Made by a program: the position numbers and the translations under genes
Assembly: GCF_002865645.1 (NCBI RefSeq)
Contig: NW_020194693.1
Location: forward strand, 62,001-126,000
DNA: 64,000 nt
Direction: 5' to 3'
Source of the DNA: Hyaloscypha bicolor E
Taxonomy: Eukaryota > Ascomycota > Leotiomycetes > Helotiales > Hyaloscyphaceae
The notes under the pieces: model-generated
Told to the model about the DNA's origin: nothing
The model's input: only the letters and a program-made list of their open reading frames with translations
The model's database searches: none
Part shown: piece after piece, positions 12,269-24,895 of the stretch
Layout: each line of letters starts with the position of its first letter
How positions within the stretch are numbered: position 1 is the stretch's first letter

Positions 12269-14190
12269 TTATCTACTCATAATGTCAGCATCGTTCTGTA
12301 AGGGGAAGGAGCTGAGGGTGTAATGACGTTGGCTATACATCTGGTTGGGAGCGCCGTAAGGCGATGCTGGGTAGCCAGAGTACGAAATGTGGTTGTTGCC
12401 GTACTCCTGCAGTTGTTGAACGCCACCGGCTGGAGCTTGGTACTGGCCAGGGACTTGAGCGCCGGGTTGGTAACCGATGGGAGGGAGCTGGACTGAGCGG
12501 CCTCCCTGCTGGTAGCCAGGGGCAGGGCCATTGTCGGCAGAGCCTGGACCGTCGGTGGGAGCAGCAGCAGCCCGGGCACGCTCTTCATCGGCCTTTCGCT
12601 GGTTTTCCTCCTCCTTCTTGCGCGCCTTCCACTCCTTGCGAATTTCCTTGAACTCTATAATAAGAAATGCGTTAGCGCGCTCTCACGTTACACAAGAAAA
12701 TCCCGAAGGTTCGGTAGACCCATGCTAGCTCCGAGTGAGTGAGGTTATCCCCAGTCCACGCCTGAACTAGCTTTGACGCCAACGAAAATCATCCCGCGCT
12801 CGCCAAACGTAACCAGGGACTTCGCAAGCGCCACCTGAGAAACAACAGACAACATTCAACCCCGCCCAGCAGCTCTGCGAGGGGCCGGCAACGTGGAAAC
12901 TACTCGTGCCATGCAACAAGCGTCATGCGCAATGGTAGATGGCAATGGAAAAGCGGAAAGGAAAAGAGTGAATGCGAGCGCATACCTTCAGGAGTTCGCT
13001 TTTGGCCGTGCGATTGCATGGTGACGTGGGCGTTGAGATGGTTCAGGGTGCCATAAGCCTTCTCACAACCGTTCCATCCGCACTTGTACATGCGCTCGAT
13101 TTCTTCATATCGTCGGCGGGGACGCTTGTGTTGCTGGGCGCCAGGAATGGGGACGAAGGAGTAAACCTGTGATAATTGATGCTGTTAACAATTAGCGGTC
13201 CTCGAGAAGTCCTGCACTGGCACGCAACAGGAGGAGACGTTGAGACTTCCCAGTGTCAGATCCGGCGTATCAAAGGCTTACGGGTATCGCATGTCCAGAC
13301 TTTGACACGCCGGGAGACGCGTCTGAAGATCCAGGAGCAACCCAGTGGCCGATTACAAGGGGCGGAACTCGATCTTGAGAAGTGCTTACTTGACCAGGAC
13401 GCGCGCCAGCCGGAGCCGCAGACGTTGGCGTTTGCGCTCCCGTAACCGCATATCCACCCTGCATTGGATGTTGAGGATGTCCGCCGTAGCCTGCCCAGTC
13501 GGGTCGCGGTTGAGTGTACATGGCGCCACCGGGGTGCGAAGGATAGCCGTGTTGCATGTCCTGTTGAGGTGGGTAGGGAGAGTATTGTCCGCCGTGCGCA
13601 GGATAAGTTGGGCTCGAGGCGGCGATTGATGGATCTATAGGAACATCCTGGTCAGACTTGATTTGTGTGGTGTGATGGTTTGGGCGCCCATCTTGCAAAG
13701 GCAGTGACGGACTTGTTGATTGAGCCATACCTCCGCTGCTACCGCTGTGGTTGCTGGCTGGATGGTACTGGCGTTGTATGTGTTCTGGGAAAGAACCTGA
13801 ACGCGCCGAGGCTGGATAAACACCGTACTCAGAGGTGGGGGTTGCTGAAGTCGAATAGTTGTTCGCTCGCACTTCCTGTTGAGGAGTGAATTGCGCAGCA
13901 GACGCGTGATCTGCGGGAGTTTCTTCAGACTGGGCGTCGATGAACGCGTTTGGATATGGTGTTGGCAAACCTGACTGCGAGTATTCGGTTGCACCTCTGT
14001 CCATAGAGTGGTGTTCGGCGTTGGCGAAGGCCCCGAGAAGCGTGCTCAAAGTCGCTTCGCTTTCGTCGGAGAGGGAGACGCTGTTGTCGTCGGCTTCGGT
14101 TCTTGAAAGTAATGAGTTGCTGAAGGGATGCTCAGGAGAGACCAAGGACATACTACGACTCCGGAGCCTGGAGGTGTTCGTCGCTAGCAC
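12269..14190 (-). CDS. con7: C2H2 zinc-finger transcription factor, CON7-like
   Basis: Read on the minus strand, exons 14190-13390, 13166-12986 and 12654-12269 give 455 residues with all phases consistent. A Ser/Pro/Gln/Tyr-rich N-terminal region leads to a conserved block: VYSFVPIPGAQQ, the basic KRPRRR (probable nuclear signal), one C2H2 finger (Cys296, Cys301, His314, His320; C-x4-C-x12-H-x5-H), then a charged helical segment starting EFKEIRKEWKARKKEE. This order is what I know from Magnaporthe Con7p, a nuclear regulator of conidiation, cell-wall and infection-structure genes. Introns are 223 and 331 nt, long for this window. Met14 (14151, MSLVSPEHPF) is an alternative start. The gene has about 10 kb without genes upstream, so complex regulation is plausible. 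The role in this organism is inferred. Confidence 0.9.
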
Positions 14191-14632
14191 CAGTTCAGCG
14201 GTCTGCGCAACGAGTGGTCGACAGTAGTGGCTCTGCTCTTGTAGCGGGAGGAGGACTGGTGGTGACAGGTACCGTTCGCTCTGCCTGGCTCAATTACTGA
14301 TGGTTGCGGATGCAGGACGCGATCTGCCCCGGACGGTGGGTTGCTCGAGCGTCGAGGTGATCGTAGCTCGATGCTTGGTAGTGAATAGTAGTAACTTGAT
14401 CAAGGCGACCGGACGATCGCAGCCAGCCACGGGTGGAGCGCTGCAGAATTTAGAGTCGCAAGGATGAGGAGTCTTAGCCTGCGGCAGCCAGATTGGAGGA
14501 GGGGCGGCGTGCTTTGTTTCGACGTGGAGGTTGAAGTAAGAGGAGGAAGGTGCGAGTTGGGGAGTTGGAGTTGGAGTTGGGGAAAGTCGCCCACGCAGCG
14601 CGACGCAACGCAATGCAAATAATATATGAGCT

Positions 14633-14675
14633 GAGGGCACAAGTGAGGGCGCAAGTGAGGGCGCAAGTGAGGGCA
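14633..14675 (+). repeat. 12-bp tandem repeat (GAGGGCGCAAGT type)
   Basis: About three and a half copies of a 12-bp unit, differing only at an A/G position. It is part of the repeat-rich region upstream of con7. Confidence 0.8.
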
Positions 14676-14891
14676 CCGACGAGTGCAGAGCCTTTCGCTA
14701 CCGCCGTCTGCGATATAGAGATGCGATGATGGCTACAACACGCCCAGGGAAAGTCACCTCCAGGTCCACCAAGTCCAAGAATGTTGGGTGAGATGATGAG
14801 ATTGTGGCCGAGAGAGGATTAACCCCGAGGGCCGTGTGAATTTTTGGACGGCCGGTTCTGCAGCGCTTGTCTCGAAGAGGCCCTAGGGTGG

Positions 14892-14917
14892 TGGCGTATG
14901 GCGTATGGCGTATGGCT
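14892..14917 (+). repeat. 7-bp tandem repeat (GGCGTAT)
   Basis: Three to four near-perfect copies of a 7-bp unit in the con7 upstream region. Confidence 0.75.
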
Positions 14918-15088
14918 GCTGCAAACTGCGACTGCAACTGCAAGAACAGCGTAATGGATCCCCACTGAGGCCGAGCTCGAGGTCTCTTCCGCAAAGCGGA
15001 TAGCGGCAACACTGGGTGGAGAGGCGTGCAGGGGTGGAGAGGGGAGGGGAGGGAGGGGAGGCGGACGAAGGGCAGCACAGGAGGGTAA

Positions 15089-15123
15089 GGGCTGCGGTCT
15101 GCGGTCTGCGGTCTGCAGTCTGC
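15089..15123 (+). repeat. 7-bp tandem repeat (TGCGGTC)
   Basis: Four copies of a 7-bp unit, the last with a G-to-A change, in the con7 upstream region. Confidence 0.75.
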
Positions 15124-15173
15124 ACAGAAGACGACTGCTCTGGGAGATGGGCGGGGAGGGAGGCTAGGTGCTA

Positions 15174-15200
15174 GCAGCAGCAGCAGCAGCAGCAGCAGCG
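15174..15200 (+). repeat. CAG trinucleotide microsatellite
   Basis: About nine CAG units. Translated frames over it give Ala, Ser or Gln runs and explain part of the spurious open frames here. Confidence 0.85.
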
Positions 15201-16664
15201 CCTCGACTCGAGCGAACAGCAGGCAGGTGGAAAGAGGGGAGGGCGTGGCAATGGCCGTGGCCGTGGCGGCGGACACCACTTGCACTGGGCCTCTGGCGGC
15301 TAGACAGGGCAGCAGAAGTAGGGCTCCTCCACTGCGGATGGCCAATGGGTACGAGACGTGCCACTCTCCCTCGAGCAGATGCCGATCCAGTGATACTTTT
15401 GGGATCTCCCAGTAGTCTGCCCTAGTGGCCGTCTAACAGGGGGTGTCAAAGTCCGCGTGTAGATCTACGTCAAGAAGATTTGGCCAGTCCACTTCCGGCC
15501 AGGCGCAAGAGGGTTTGATGCTAGCCCACTAGCTGCACGCTTATCCCTAGCCAAGAACCGAGTCCTTCCTGCCACGCTGGAAAGCACCGTGGTATCTTGG
15601 GCCGAGGGATGTGGCCACTAAGATCTCAAACCTAGCCTCTGGCTGGGCAGATCCTGCACCGTCGATTAGGTCCTTTCCGGATCAAACAACGCGTCGGAGG
15701 TTTCAAGCGTGGTGTGCAGGTTCGGAATGGCACTGTCTTCACGAGATGTCGATGGAGAGGTAAGAAGGTCGAGAACAGAAGGCGAGAGGGAGGATAGTCT
15801 CAAACTTAAATTTGTGATTTGAGTTTCGAGGTGCAGCGTGGCGAGATGAGGAAGGTATTCCGGAAAATCGGATCTGGAATGTTGGGGTCGTATAACCTTC
15901 GCAGATCAAGGGCTTTGTCTGGGACACGGGGGTCGTCGAGGATGAGATTCTGGAGTTGTTGGGACGAAAGCAGGTAGTCTTTGACGCGACTCTTGGTCCC
16001 ACGGCTTGGTCTCGAGACTGTCGTCTGGCGTATGCCACCAAAGCTGCACAAGCGCTGCGGCTCTGCTTCCTGCCCTGTCCTCGAAGCTTTATCTGGACAA
16101 GACTGTGTTTGAAAGCCTGCACGGTCTTCGACTTGTTCGCGGCTCTGGAGATGGTCTTGCGGGATGTAAGTGGCGGTTAGAAGGTTCGCGCCTCGGGTTG
16201 TTTGTATCGAAGTCTAGCGCGATGGTTTGCCCACGGCGGACAATCTTCCAGCAAGAGCACGATCCCCGGTTACTTTTTGGCCAGCGGACGGAAGAAGATG
16301 GAGCTGGTGGCCTTGACCGAGAGCAATGGGATTGTCGCGTCTGATGGGTGAAAGATCTGACAAAGGATACACAGCTGGACACCAGGCAGCGGCTCAACCA
16401 GAAATGCCAACACGGTCGAGTCTATACTCTTTGCGGGCAGGGAGGGGCCTCGGGGAGCGAAGTTACAAAGAGCGGTCTTTTTTGGAGAGCGACTTGCTTT
16501 TTCTGACAGACGCCAAATTTTTCAAGATGAGCGTGGTCGGGCCTTGATGGTCCACTTCCAAGCAATTAAGTTCAGCGCAGGTCGAGCGTTGGGAGCGTGG
16601 TCGAGCCGCGGCAGTACAGTGTCTGCACTCCGGGTGAATGGTGATCGGCGCAGAGGCTCTGGAC

Positions 16665-16695
16665 GTCTGACGTCTGGCGTCTGGCGTCTGGTTGC
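16665..16695 (+). repeat. Period-7 array (TCTGGCG/TCTGACG)
   Basis: About four copies of a GTCTGGC-like unit, with variant first copies, in the con7 upstream region. Confidence 0.7.
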
Positions 16696-18122
16696 GGTGG
16701 TGGTGAGGATGAAGCTCTGGAGATGGGAGGTGAGGAAGCTAACGGGTTTGCACCTAGCGCTGAACCCACACCTCACTGAAGGACCGAAAGGCGAAGGCAG
16801 GGGAGAGACACTCGGAAGATCCCTGGCAGGCCCTAAAACCATGCAACAAAAATGCAGCCAGACCAGACTTCGCTCCCGCTGGATCAGACGTGCAGTGCAA
16901 GGTGTGTGATGATGGGCGTGGTGAACGATTGCTGGATGTGTACAGTACGTGATTGTGTCCTCGCAATGGGCTGCCGTATCCGTGATATCGAGACGATCAA
17001 GCGCGAGCCTGCCCGGGACCGACTATTACCGCAGTTCAACGGGCGTGCGTGTACCTCCGTAAGTTTCTTTTTATTATTCCAGACCCTGCTGCTGGGTGAC
17101 TTGGCCGTTGCGATGATGGTGGTGGTGCACGCTTGTGCAGGCGACCCAAGGGTGCGGGAGACACTACGATCTGTGAGGCACGGCGGCAAAGAGTCCAGTG
17201 ACCAGCGGCGTTTGTTTCCCTCCAGTTTCAGACCCCAAGGTTGAGCAGTGAAGCACTCTGCTAGGCCAGGTACTCTGGATCGATCTGAATAGCGTATTGC
17301 GGGATAGGAGGCAGGTTAGATCATAGATGGCGGCGGCAGTTACAATTAGCTGGGTGGAGACGATCAGGCTCAGCTCAGCAGTCTCATTCCTGCAGCTCGA
17401 TGGGGAGAGGGGGAGCGAAACGGGTATCTGGGCCTTGATATCGGCCGTAGAACGACCCCGGACGAAGAATCGAAGCTGGTTACCCTGAAGATGCGTGTCT
17501 AGTGCCAGCACAGGAGGCGGATGAACATGAGATTCGACAGCAGCGGGGGGCGGTGGCTTGATGCGGGCAATTATTCATGTCTTCTCAGTTCTCACGCAGC
17601 ACATCCACCGCCAAGGGGCATCTCCACGAGTGAGGATTCGGATCGAGGGCGAGAAGCTTGAGGGGTTGCAATGAGAGGCTTAGAAACAGGGAAGCACCGT
17701 CCCCAACCCGAGTCGTGTCAATTCACACGCCTCGTTCCATCTTCTTACTGGGCTCAAAAGGATGTCGAGGTCACGAGCGCATTGTCAATTTCATGTGTCA
17801 AGAAGCCGATGCAGAAAGGTGGTCAATGGTCATGAATCCCTCCGCTCACCGAGTCCTCCCACCGCCGAATTGCTCTGCCAGACTGCCTGAGGCGGCATCC
17901 GAGCCCATGACGTTGAGATGCTTCTGCATGGGCGATTATTGTTATCCTCATGCCTGCTGGAGGGAGATTGCCGTAGGGGAGGGGCCATGCGAGGGTCTGA
18001 GTTTCTTGGCCTGGTCGAGAACATGCAAAGAAAGGAAGGTCTTTCGGCTTCTGCTGCATGAAGAGTGAGGGGTTGGAGGTTGGGATTGGGTTGTCAGCCG
18101 AGTAGGAAAGGAAGAGTGACTC

Positions 18123-18165
18123 CTCGACTCGACTCGACACGACACGACACGACACTTCACTTCAC
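18123..18165 (+). repeat. Period-5 array (CGACT/CGACA/CTTCA)
   Basis: CGACT units give way to ACGAC units and then TTCAC units with the 5-bp period kept. It is the same kind of drifting pentamer array as at 5440-5585. Confidence 0.8.
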
Positions 18166-18480
18166 GGACAACCAGCTATGGAGACCTAACCCATGTTTGG
18201 ACAGATGACAGGTTTTTTGCCATATGCAAAGAAAAATCTCTGCTTGTTATTCCGAACTTCCGTGGGCTTTCACAGACCGCTTCCGCTGCCTCCACCCAGC
18301 AATTATATGATATTATTGCACACTCACTCACGCTCCACTGCTGGAAAAGAGAGGCCTGACATGTGAGTCAGGCACAGTTGGTGGGACCCTCAGCATGCGT
18401 GTCATCTTGTGCAGTTGTGCCTCTGTACCACCCAAGCAATGGATCGGTATTCAACTGCGAGTCAGACAGCAAGCACTCTC

Positions 18481-18528
18481 CTTCTTCTTCTTCTTCTTCT
18501 TCTTCTTCTTCTTCTTCTTCTTCTTCTT
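18481..18528 (+). repeat. CTT trinucleotide microsatellite
   Basis: About sixteen uninterrupted CTT units. It generates poly-Glu and poly-Phe pseudo-proteins on the two strands, which were rejected as genes. Confidence 0.95.
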
Positions 18529-20916
18529 TTCTTCCCCTTCTCCTCCTCCCTCTTCTTCTTCCGCCCGGAATAATGGACTTCACAAACCCTGGGGGCTGGG
18601 ATCCAGGCAAGCCACAAGCTATCTACTTCTCGTTTGAGCTGCACGCCGCACGTCATTGGTGAGCCTGTTGTCTTACACGCATAACTTTGCCTCTTTCAGA
18701 TGATTCGGCATGCGCGTACTTCTCGGAATGGGGCAATATTGCCCACCTCAACTTGCGCTCGGCTGTGGCTGAAGGCTCGACTACCTTTGGAGACCCGGCT
18801 TGAAAACGCGCAAACGCACAAAGCTGCTCTAAAGTCTCAATTTTTTCACATATTCATCCAATCATGACATACACACAACCATGAATCGAGTGCGCCCCGT
18901 CCCTCGGCACCCTTGGCTGCTCCACTCTTCATGCTTCCATCATCCCATGGATTAATTTTTCTGTCGAGGAAAAATTGAAAAGAGATGACGGCAAGAACCC
19001 TTACCAGGCGCTCGGCTTCCGTGACAGCCGGGCGGCCAGTCACACGAAGGAAGAGTGTGCTGCTTCAATAATTGTGAATTATTGTGCAAGTTCAACCCCT
19101 CCCATGCCCTTCCCCTTTTCACGCTGCCGATCATTCCCTCGCGAGGTTCACTTGATTGGGGTTCTTGACCGCACATCTCGGTCATTTCGGGAAGGCGGCT
19201 AGAAAAAATTGCGAGCCAGCGGCAGATGTCGTGCACCAGGGTCCTGCGAGGATGCCTTTGATTCGGGCAAGTTGTTTCATCACTTGGCACCGGAACGTGG
19301 GAGGTTGGAGTCGCAAGGAAGGGTCCGGAGATTTGGACAGACGTTGATATTAACAATATTCGGCCTTCTGCAGAAGCTAAAGTGATCGATACGAAGCTCA
19401 GATCTGTTTCCTAGTCGTGGCCCAGGACTAATCGACTCCCCGCAGGACTTTAGTTCCCGCCGCAACGGTAATGGAACCCGATTAAGAGAGCCTGTTAGGT
19501 GACATGCTCCAAGCGTGTCTATGGTGCCAAGCATTTGCTAACAAGAATGCCATCCTCCCACCTACAAATGCCATCAGCTCAGGAAACGACGGAGGACAGG
19601 GGCTGGAGATCAGATCGAACTAAAGAGGCGATCATAGATCGCGGGCCATGTCAACGCGAGACTCGAAGTCCACGACAACATCGCAACAGCGAGCTCCAGC
19701 GCGGCAATGAAAGACGACAACGGGCGAGGATTTCGCTTCACAGGTTCACAGGTCACGGCTGACTGCTCTGACCAGCGATCCTGCCTCTCACGGGCTCCGG
19801 TATGATTGTTTGATCTATCAAATGACGCAGGGCCAGCCAGGGGTCTACCATCTACGGACTTGGACACCACCTGTGCTCTGGCATCTACTCCTCGGCCCTG
19901 TCGACTCGACGCGCCCCGGCGAAGAATCATTTTGGATTTGACAAGAGTGCAGGATTGATCGATGGCGACACAACCCCGCGGCCAGAGGGATTCTTCTATC
20001 AAGTGCAACCCCTTTCCCTTCCTAGCCCTGCCCCAATGGTCCCAACGCATGGCTGAATGGTTGCATGGCCCCAGCATCCAAATTGATGTTTCTCCACCTT
20101 CTTGATCGCCACAGGGATGGGAAGACTGGCCACGATGTGGCCGAACGAGCGCCACCAGAGGGATGGGCGATCGTACGTAAAAGGGAGCAGCTGAGATGAG
20201 GAGGGAAGAGAAAGGAGAAGGGTCACAAATCTCATCTTCACTTCATGTAAAGTGAAGCGAGGCCATATCGATGTGGGTTCAAGGGCTGCAGCTTGCAGGT
20301 ACATAGGTTTTTCGTGGCCCAGCCAGGGGCTCCTGTAACTGGCAGCTACAAAGTAGTATTCCTCGAGACCTGTGTCTACTATGACTATGACTACCGCCCA
20401 GCCTTGGAAAGTCGGGAATTCGGAATCCTGCCTTGCAAGAAGAGCCAAGCCAAGCAATTTCCAGCTGGCAGCTGTCGTCCTTGAAGTCGAGCCCGCTTAG
20501 AGCTGCCTTGCGGGGATAAGCCAGCCTGGACAGTGGGGGATTGTTCTTTGTCAAGATTCCTGTTAGCCGTCTTTGGACGACGGCGACGCGTGCTCTCTCC
20601 AGCTGGGATGGAAGTGCAAATGCACGATGTGGGGCCGCCTCCACCGTCACATCGTCATTTGACGTTGAAGTTTGAAGTTTCTTTTTACTTACTAACTACT
20701 ACTTACGGAGTACCTCTTCCTCGAGTCCCCTGGGCCTGACTCCTGAGTCCCTGACACCCCTCTCTTCCGTACCGCTATTTCCGCTAAGATTAAGGTTAAG
20801 CAGAGACTGGAGATCCCTGCCGACGGCGGAAAAGACTGGCCGGGCTTCCCGGCGCGGTGTTCTCCCGACGAGGCTCGCCAAATCACACGTGAGAAAGGGG
20901 AGGAGGCAGGCCACTC

Positions 20917-21022
20917 CCCCTTTTCGCTTTTCTCTTTTCGCTTTACCCTTTTCGCTTTACCCTTTTCGCTTTACCCTTTTCGCTTTACCCTTTACGCTTT
21001 TCCCTTATCCCTTTTCCCTTCC
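20917..21022 (+). repeat. 15-bp tandem repeat (CCCTTTTCGCTTTAC)
   Basis: About four good copies of a pyrimidine-rich 15-bp unit, flanked by degenerate CCCTTTTC pieces. It is the longest-period array on the gene-free side of con7. Confidence 0.85.
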
Positions 21023-24000
21023 CTCGTGTCATGTTTCTCATCCTCAGCCGACGAGCTTGCCGGAAAGTGGCAGAGCGCTCCTCTCGCCTTTCCCCGCCAA
21101 CAGCTAAGAGGATTTCCCACCAGCGCCAGCGCCAGCACCAACACCACCCAGCAGCTGGCTTCCGCTGAGATCGATCCGCGGAGATGGTCCAGTACTGACG
21201 CGCGACATCTTTCGCTCGTTCGTCGCCCAGGAACCGTTTTGCCGAGGCCGCCTCCAGCGGAACCCCTCGCTGTCTCCGGGTTGCCTCCCATACAATCATA
21301 TATTCACAATTATACAATCATACAAAGTACTTTGTACGAGCGATGCGGCGAATGCTCCTCGCCCTCAATTGTCAAATCAGAAAAGCTTCTGGGCCTGCAT
21401 CGTGCCATCGTGCCATCGCGGCATCGCTGCTGCACTGCTGCGCCTCCCAAACGAATCCACCCTGAGGGGAAAATGTTCGAGAAACACGGCACATCCTGCA
21501 GCAAATCCCGCTCCTGGATCGCTCTGCCAAACCCTGAAACCCCATCCACTTTGATATTCCCCAATCCGTGCAAGATTACCAGCCACGGCCACGCCTCGCC
21601 TGAAACCTCGAATCTGCTCGGCATCACTGATTCACTGCAGCCAAATTGTCACCATGGTCCCACTGGTCACGGCATGAACCAGCCCGTGCACCAAACTGCC
21701 AATCGGCATGAAGTCTTCGCTGACGATATCTTGCATGGGAGGACATGTTTGATGTTTTCCCTCTCATCATCGTTCCTGCCGATAGATTCCTTGCCGTGCC
21801 CTATTTCCGATTTATTCCCATCACGGCGTGCTGCCAGCAAATCAAAGCTGCGGAAGCGGCCTGTTTCTCCCCGACCCCTCAAAATTATCCCTGATTGCTT
21901 TCATGTTGCTAACTTGCTCCTGTACAGGTGGCCACTCGGCTTGCAGGGAAAGTTGCCGGAGCAGAACCGCCTGGGAAAGGGGGTCTCAGCCCCCGATATA
22001 GAAAAATTCGTCGTCAAGAATTCCCTTCCGCAATAAAAACCCTTGCTTTAGTCTCGACTCTCAGCACAAGTACCCAAGCGGCTAGAGATGCAGGAACACA
22101 GGACTTGCTGCGATCCAAGCGGAGGCGCGTGCTAGCCATGTGAGATGGCGTCCTTGGTACGGAAACGGTGAAGGATGAGGGCATTATTGAGGAAAGGCTC
22201 TTCAGGAACCTGCAGTTTGCTGTCTGTGCAGTGAATCAGCCCGCGGTCGTGTTACGGGTGGTTGGTGACAATCCGTTGTCTCAAGCATGGGGGAGTACTG
22301 CGAATGCGGGGCTCGAATTTCCCAGCTGGAAGGAACTGTATCCAGACCTTCTTCATCCGCCCCTGTCACTTTCTAGAAGCACTGACATAAGTTGGCTGTT
22401 ACATCATCAAGTGCACATGTGACTCAAATTTCCATCATCTTTCACTTATTAAGTAGTTCACTTACGATCCAAACTTTGTGTCATTTGATCCTTTGCAAGT
22501 ATGGAAGATACCCTGCTATTTTCACGGTAAAAATTCATGTGACTAGGGTGTACCCAGTGTATCTTTGAGCTTGACGGCCTTCAAGCTGTTGCCACAGAGC
22601 TTTCACCTCCATCCTTTTTAGACTACATATCCTGCCGGAAAGTAGTTCCCCTACCGCTTGGTAGAGCCTCGGCCCTGAAGCTGAAGAAGCTAAAGGTAAT
22701 ATGTAGCGTTGAACAAGAAATTCAAGGTTAAACGCTTCTCAAGCAATGTCCAGGGACAAGTTAAAAGGAAAGGGGGAAGCAACTGGGTTACACTTGGGGT
22801 TGGGGTCAAGTACGGCACTTGTTACGTCTTCCTCGAAGGTCGTAAGCTCCTTTTTGAAAAGAGAACATGTACTGCTGGATGAAAACAAAGGCTGAGAATT
22901 TACCGAGGCGTTGACACTATGCACTGGGCTGAGAAGCCTCAAAAATCTCAAGATTAATGGACCCATCACAACAGATGTGGCCCATTATGTAAAGGACGTT
23001 CATTTGCTTTAACGGAGGAGACACTAAATTTGATGCAGTCATCAGGCGACCCTTAAGAAAATTAATATCTAGTGCATTGCGTTTTTGTGGAATTCCAAGA
23101 CGGTCTCCGACACAGGAGCTTCTCAGGAACGGACATGGTTTTTTCTCGTTTTGTGGGTTTCTAACCGATCAGTCTGATGCATCACAGTCGTAGTATAACT
23201 CCATGCTAAAGGAAAAGGAGATGCTGGAAACGGTTTGGGACATTGAGATGACAGGTAACGAGGTAACCCTCCGTGCTCTTTAATAATTAATGCTAAAATT
23301 CAGATGGCTCTCTGTGCGTCTTGGGGTGTTCTATTGAGCGCGAGGTTCAGTGAAGTTTTGCGATCGTTAGAAAGAACTTTGTAGAACTTCGAATGTCTTT
23401 CGTTTGCACAGACGATAGAAGGAACTTCCAAGGGCATCAAGTGCTTTCGCCAAAGGAGTTTCCGCTTTTCTAGCCGTAGTTGTATGGTTTCAGGCTAATC
23501 CCCCACGTTGTGTCCATGTTTGGTGATTAGTCTCTGTTGTCCTTCTCTGTAATTCCCCTTTCTTGGTTGTTAACGTACCGTTATATCTTCATATAAGAGC
23601 AATAGGATGAAAAGGCCTTGACCAGAACGAAATGTGTTTGCTGGGAAGAAGGGCTTAAATTTTACAGTTGAGAATCCTTACAGGCACAAGTGTTTTCAAA
23701 TCAAGGATCGCGATTTGGATCTATAGCTCAGTTCAGTATTCACTTTCATATGCTTTAAGGATATGAAAACTTGTTGATAAGCTTGCTTCGGTAGTACACT
23801 TCGCAGATTAAGATTCCATGCTCGAGGCGGTTGCCAAAGATGGGTGTTTGATTTCCAGTCTCTTTCCGTGTAACCGGCAGCTAAAGGGCTTGTTGCCTCC
23901 AGAGCTCAAGCATCAAATGCTGGCACAAATCTAAGAGGAAGGATGACACTTCTCTACAATGTAGAATTATAATTAGAGCAAACACGAGAACGTTGGAACC

Positions 24001-24214
24001 TCATCGAATAATTTGTGCACGTTTTCCAAACCCAAAAGTTTAGATTGTGTTATACAGACCAGTGTGATTCACGACCACGCAGGCTATGTCTCTCAAAAGC
24101 TGAATAACATCCTCTCCCATTACTACTTAATGAACAACCTTTTCATGGTCTCACAAGCCCCGTCCCACTCCTTTCCCACTCAAGCTTCAGGTCTCCAGAT
24201 ACGGGCTTCTCGCA
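21023..24214. other. Gene-free stretch with one long doubtful ORF
   Basis: A plus-strand frame at 21026-22036 could encode 336 residues, but it begins just beside the 15-bp repeat, has no domain, signal or obvious conservation, and its residue composition looks like translated non-coding DNA. From about 22420 to 24200 the sequence becomes AT-richer, with stops in all frames. I found no tRNA. Confidence 0.4.
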
Positions 24215-24523
24215 ATGCAAGGAAACGCCGTCATAGCAGTCATCATCGGCGGCCTCACGGCAATGGGCTTGCTCTTATGGGGTCTAAGCTCCTGGTGGTT
24301 GTCACTTCAGAGAAAGTGGGCGGAAGATTTGAAAGCCAGGCAAGATCGCCAGGCCACGACCGAAAGAGCGGGTACAGCAATTGCAGCACGCAGTCCACCT
24401 CCACCTAGGAATCCAGCAGCGCCTAGAGTACACTTCGCATCGCCGGTGGCCTGGACGGCCGGACGTCCTCAAACGCCTAGCCCTGGGAGTACAGATACGA
24501 GCGATTTGACGCAAACGAGTTGA
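24215..24523 (+). CDS. Possible small single-pass membrane protein
   Basis: A 102-residue frame with a clear N-terminal hydrophobic helix (about residues 5-30, VIAVIIGGLTAMGLLLWGLS) followed by a charged stretch (QRKWAEDLKARQDR) and a Pro/Ser/Thr-rich tail. The topology is credible for a small membrane-anchored protein. There is no recognised family and no intron. It is tail-to-tail with snf8, 372 bp away. It could be a chance frame. Confidence 0.4.
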   Translation: MQGNAVIAVIIGGLTAMGLLLWGLSSWWLSLQRKWAEDLKARQDRQATTERAGTAIAARSPPPPRNPAAPRVHFASPVAWTAGRPQTPSPGSTDTSDLTQTS

Positions 24524-24895
24524 GCAAGTTGAAAAAAAAAAGGATATTGTGCAGCGTTGATTCATGGTCCCTTCCTTAATTTCCTCTATCTTTGTCGCTC
24601 GAATCGATTATCAACTCGCCACGAAGGCATCCCTGATATCCTTCCAGCATTCAGCTTTGTCGACACCGAAAGTCGCCCCTTGAATCTAATATCACAAGGC
24701 ATATCTCTTTGATCTTCGTCACACCTCAACCTTTTCCCGCCGTTCATTCTCATATCACCAGCAGTTCGTATACCAAGCCACTGCATCTCCGGACCCCATC
24801 CAGGACTCCTGTAAGGCTCTCCATTGCAAATGGACCAGAGCCTTCAGTCATACCACTTCAATGCTATCGCTGGGTGACTCGTCGGCCGGGCGACT

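Larger units (their letters stand above)
14191..17650. other. Upstream region of con7, no gene supported
   Basis: This is leader or promoter sequence for con7. It is GC-rich and crowded with short tandem repeats, and its open frames on both strands are low-complexity Pro/Leu/Ser or Arg-rich and overlap each other. I saw no domain, signal peptide or consistent splice chain. A minus-strand frame at 14698-15345 is long but has a repeat-derived composition and is not accepted as a gene. Confidence 0.5.
17651..20916. other. Gene-free stretch, continued
   Basis: No gene is supported. Open frames on both strands are short, overlapping and without domains. The main landmarks are the CTT microsatellite and the CGACA-type array listed separately. 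A short plus-strand frame starting at 18572 (MDFTNPGGWDPGK) runs into a possible donor but finds no convincing continuation. Confidence 0.5.

Noticed and set aside
14698..15345. 215-codon minus-strand frame in the con7 upstream region
   Set aside because: It runs across several tandem repeats, its Leu/Ala/Pro-rich composition is explained by them, and it has no domain.
18368..18656. Frames with long poly-Glu, poly-Arg or poly-Phe runs
   Set aside because: Direct translation of the CTT microsatellite in different frames.
22060..22130. Possible Leu-type tRNA near CCAAGCGGCTAGA
   Set aside because: No matching T arm or acceptor stem.
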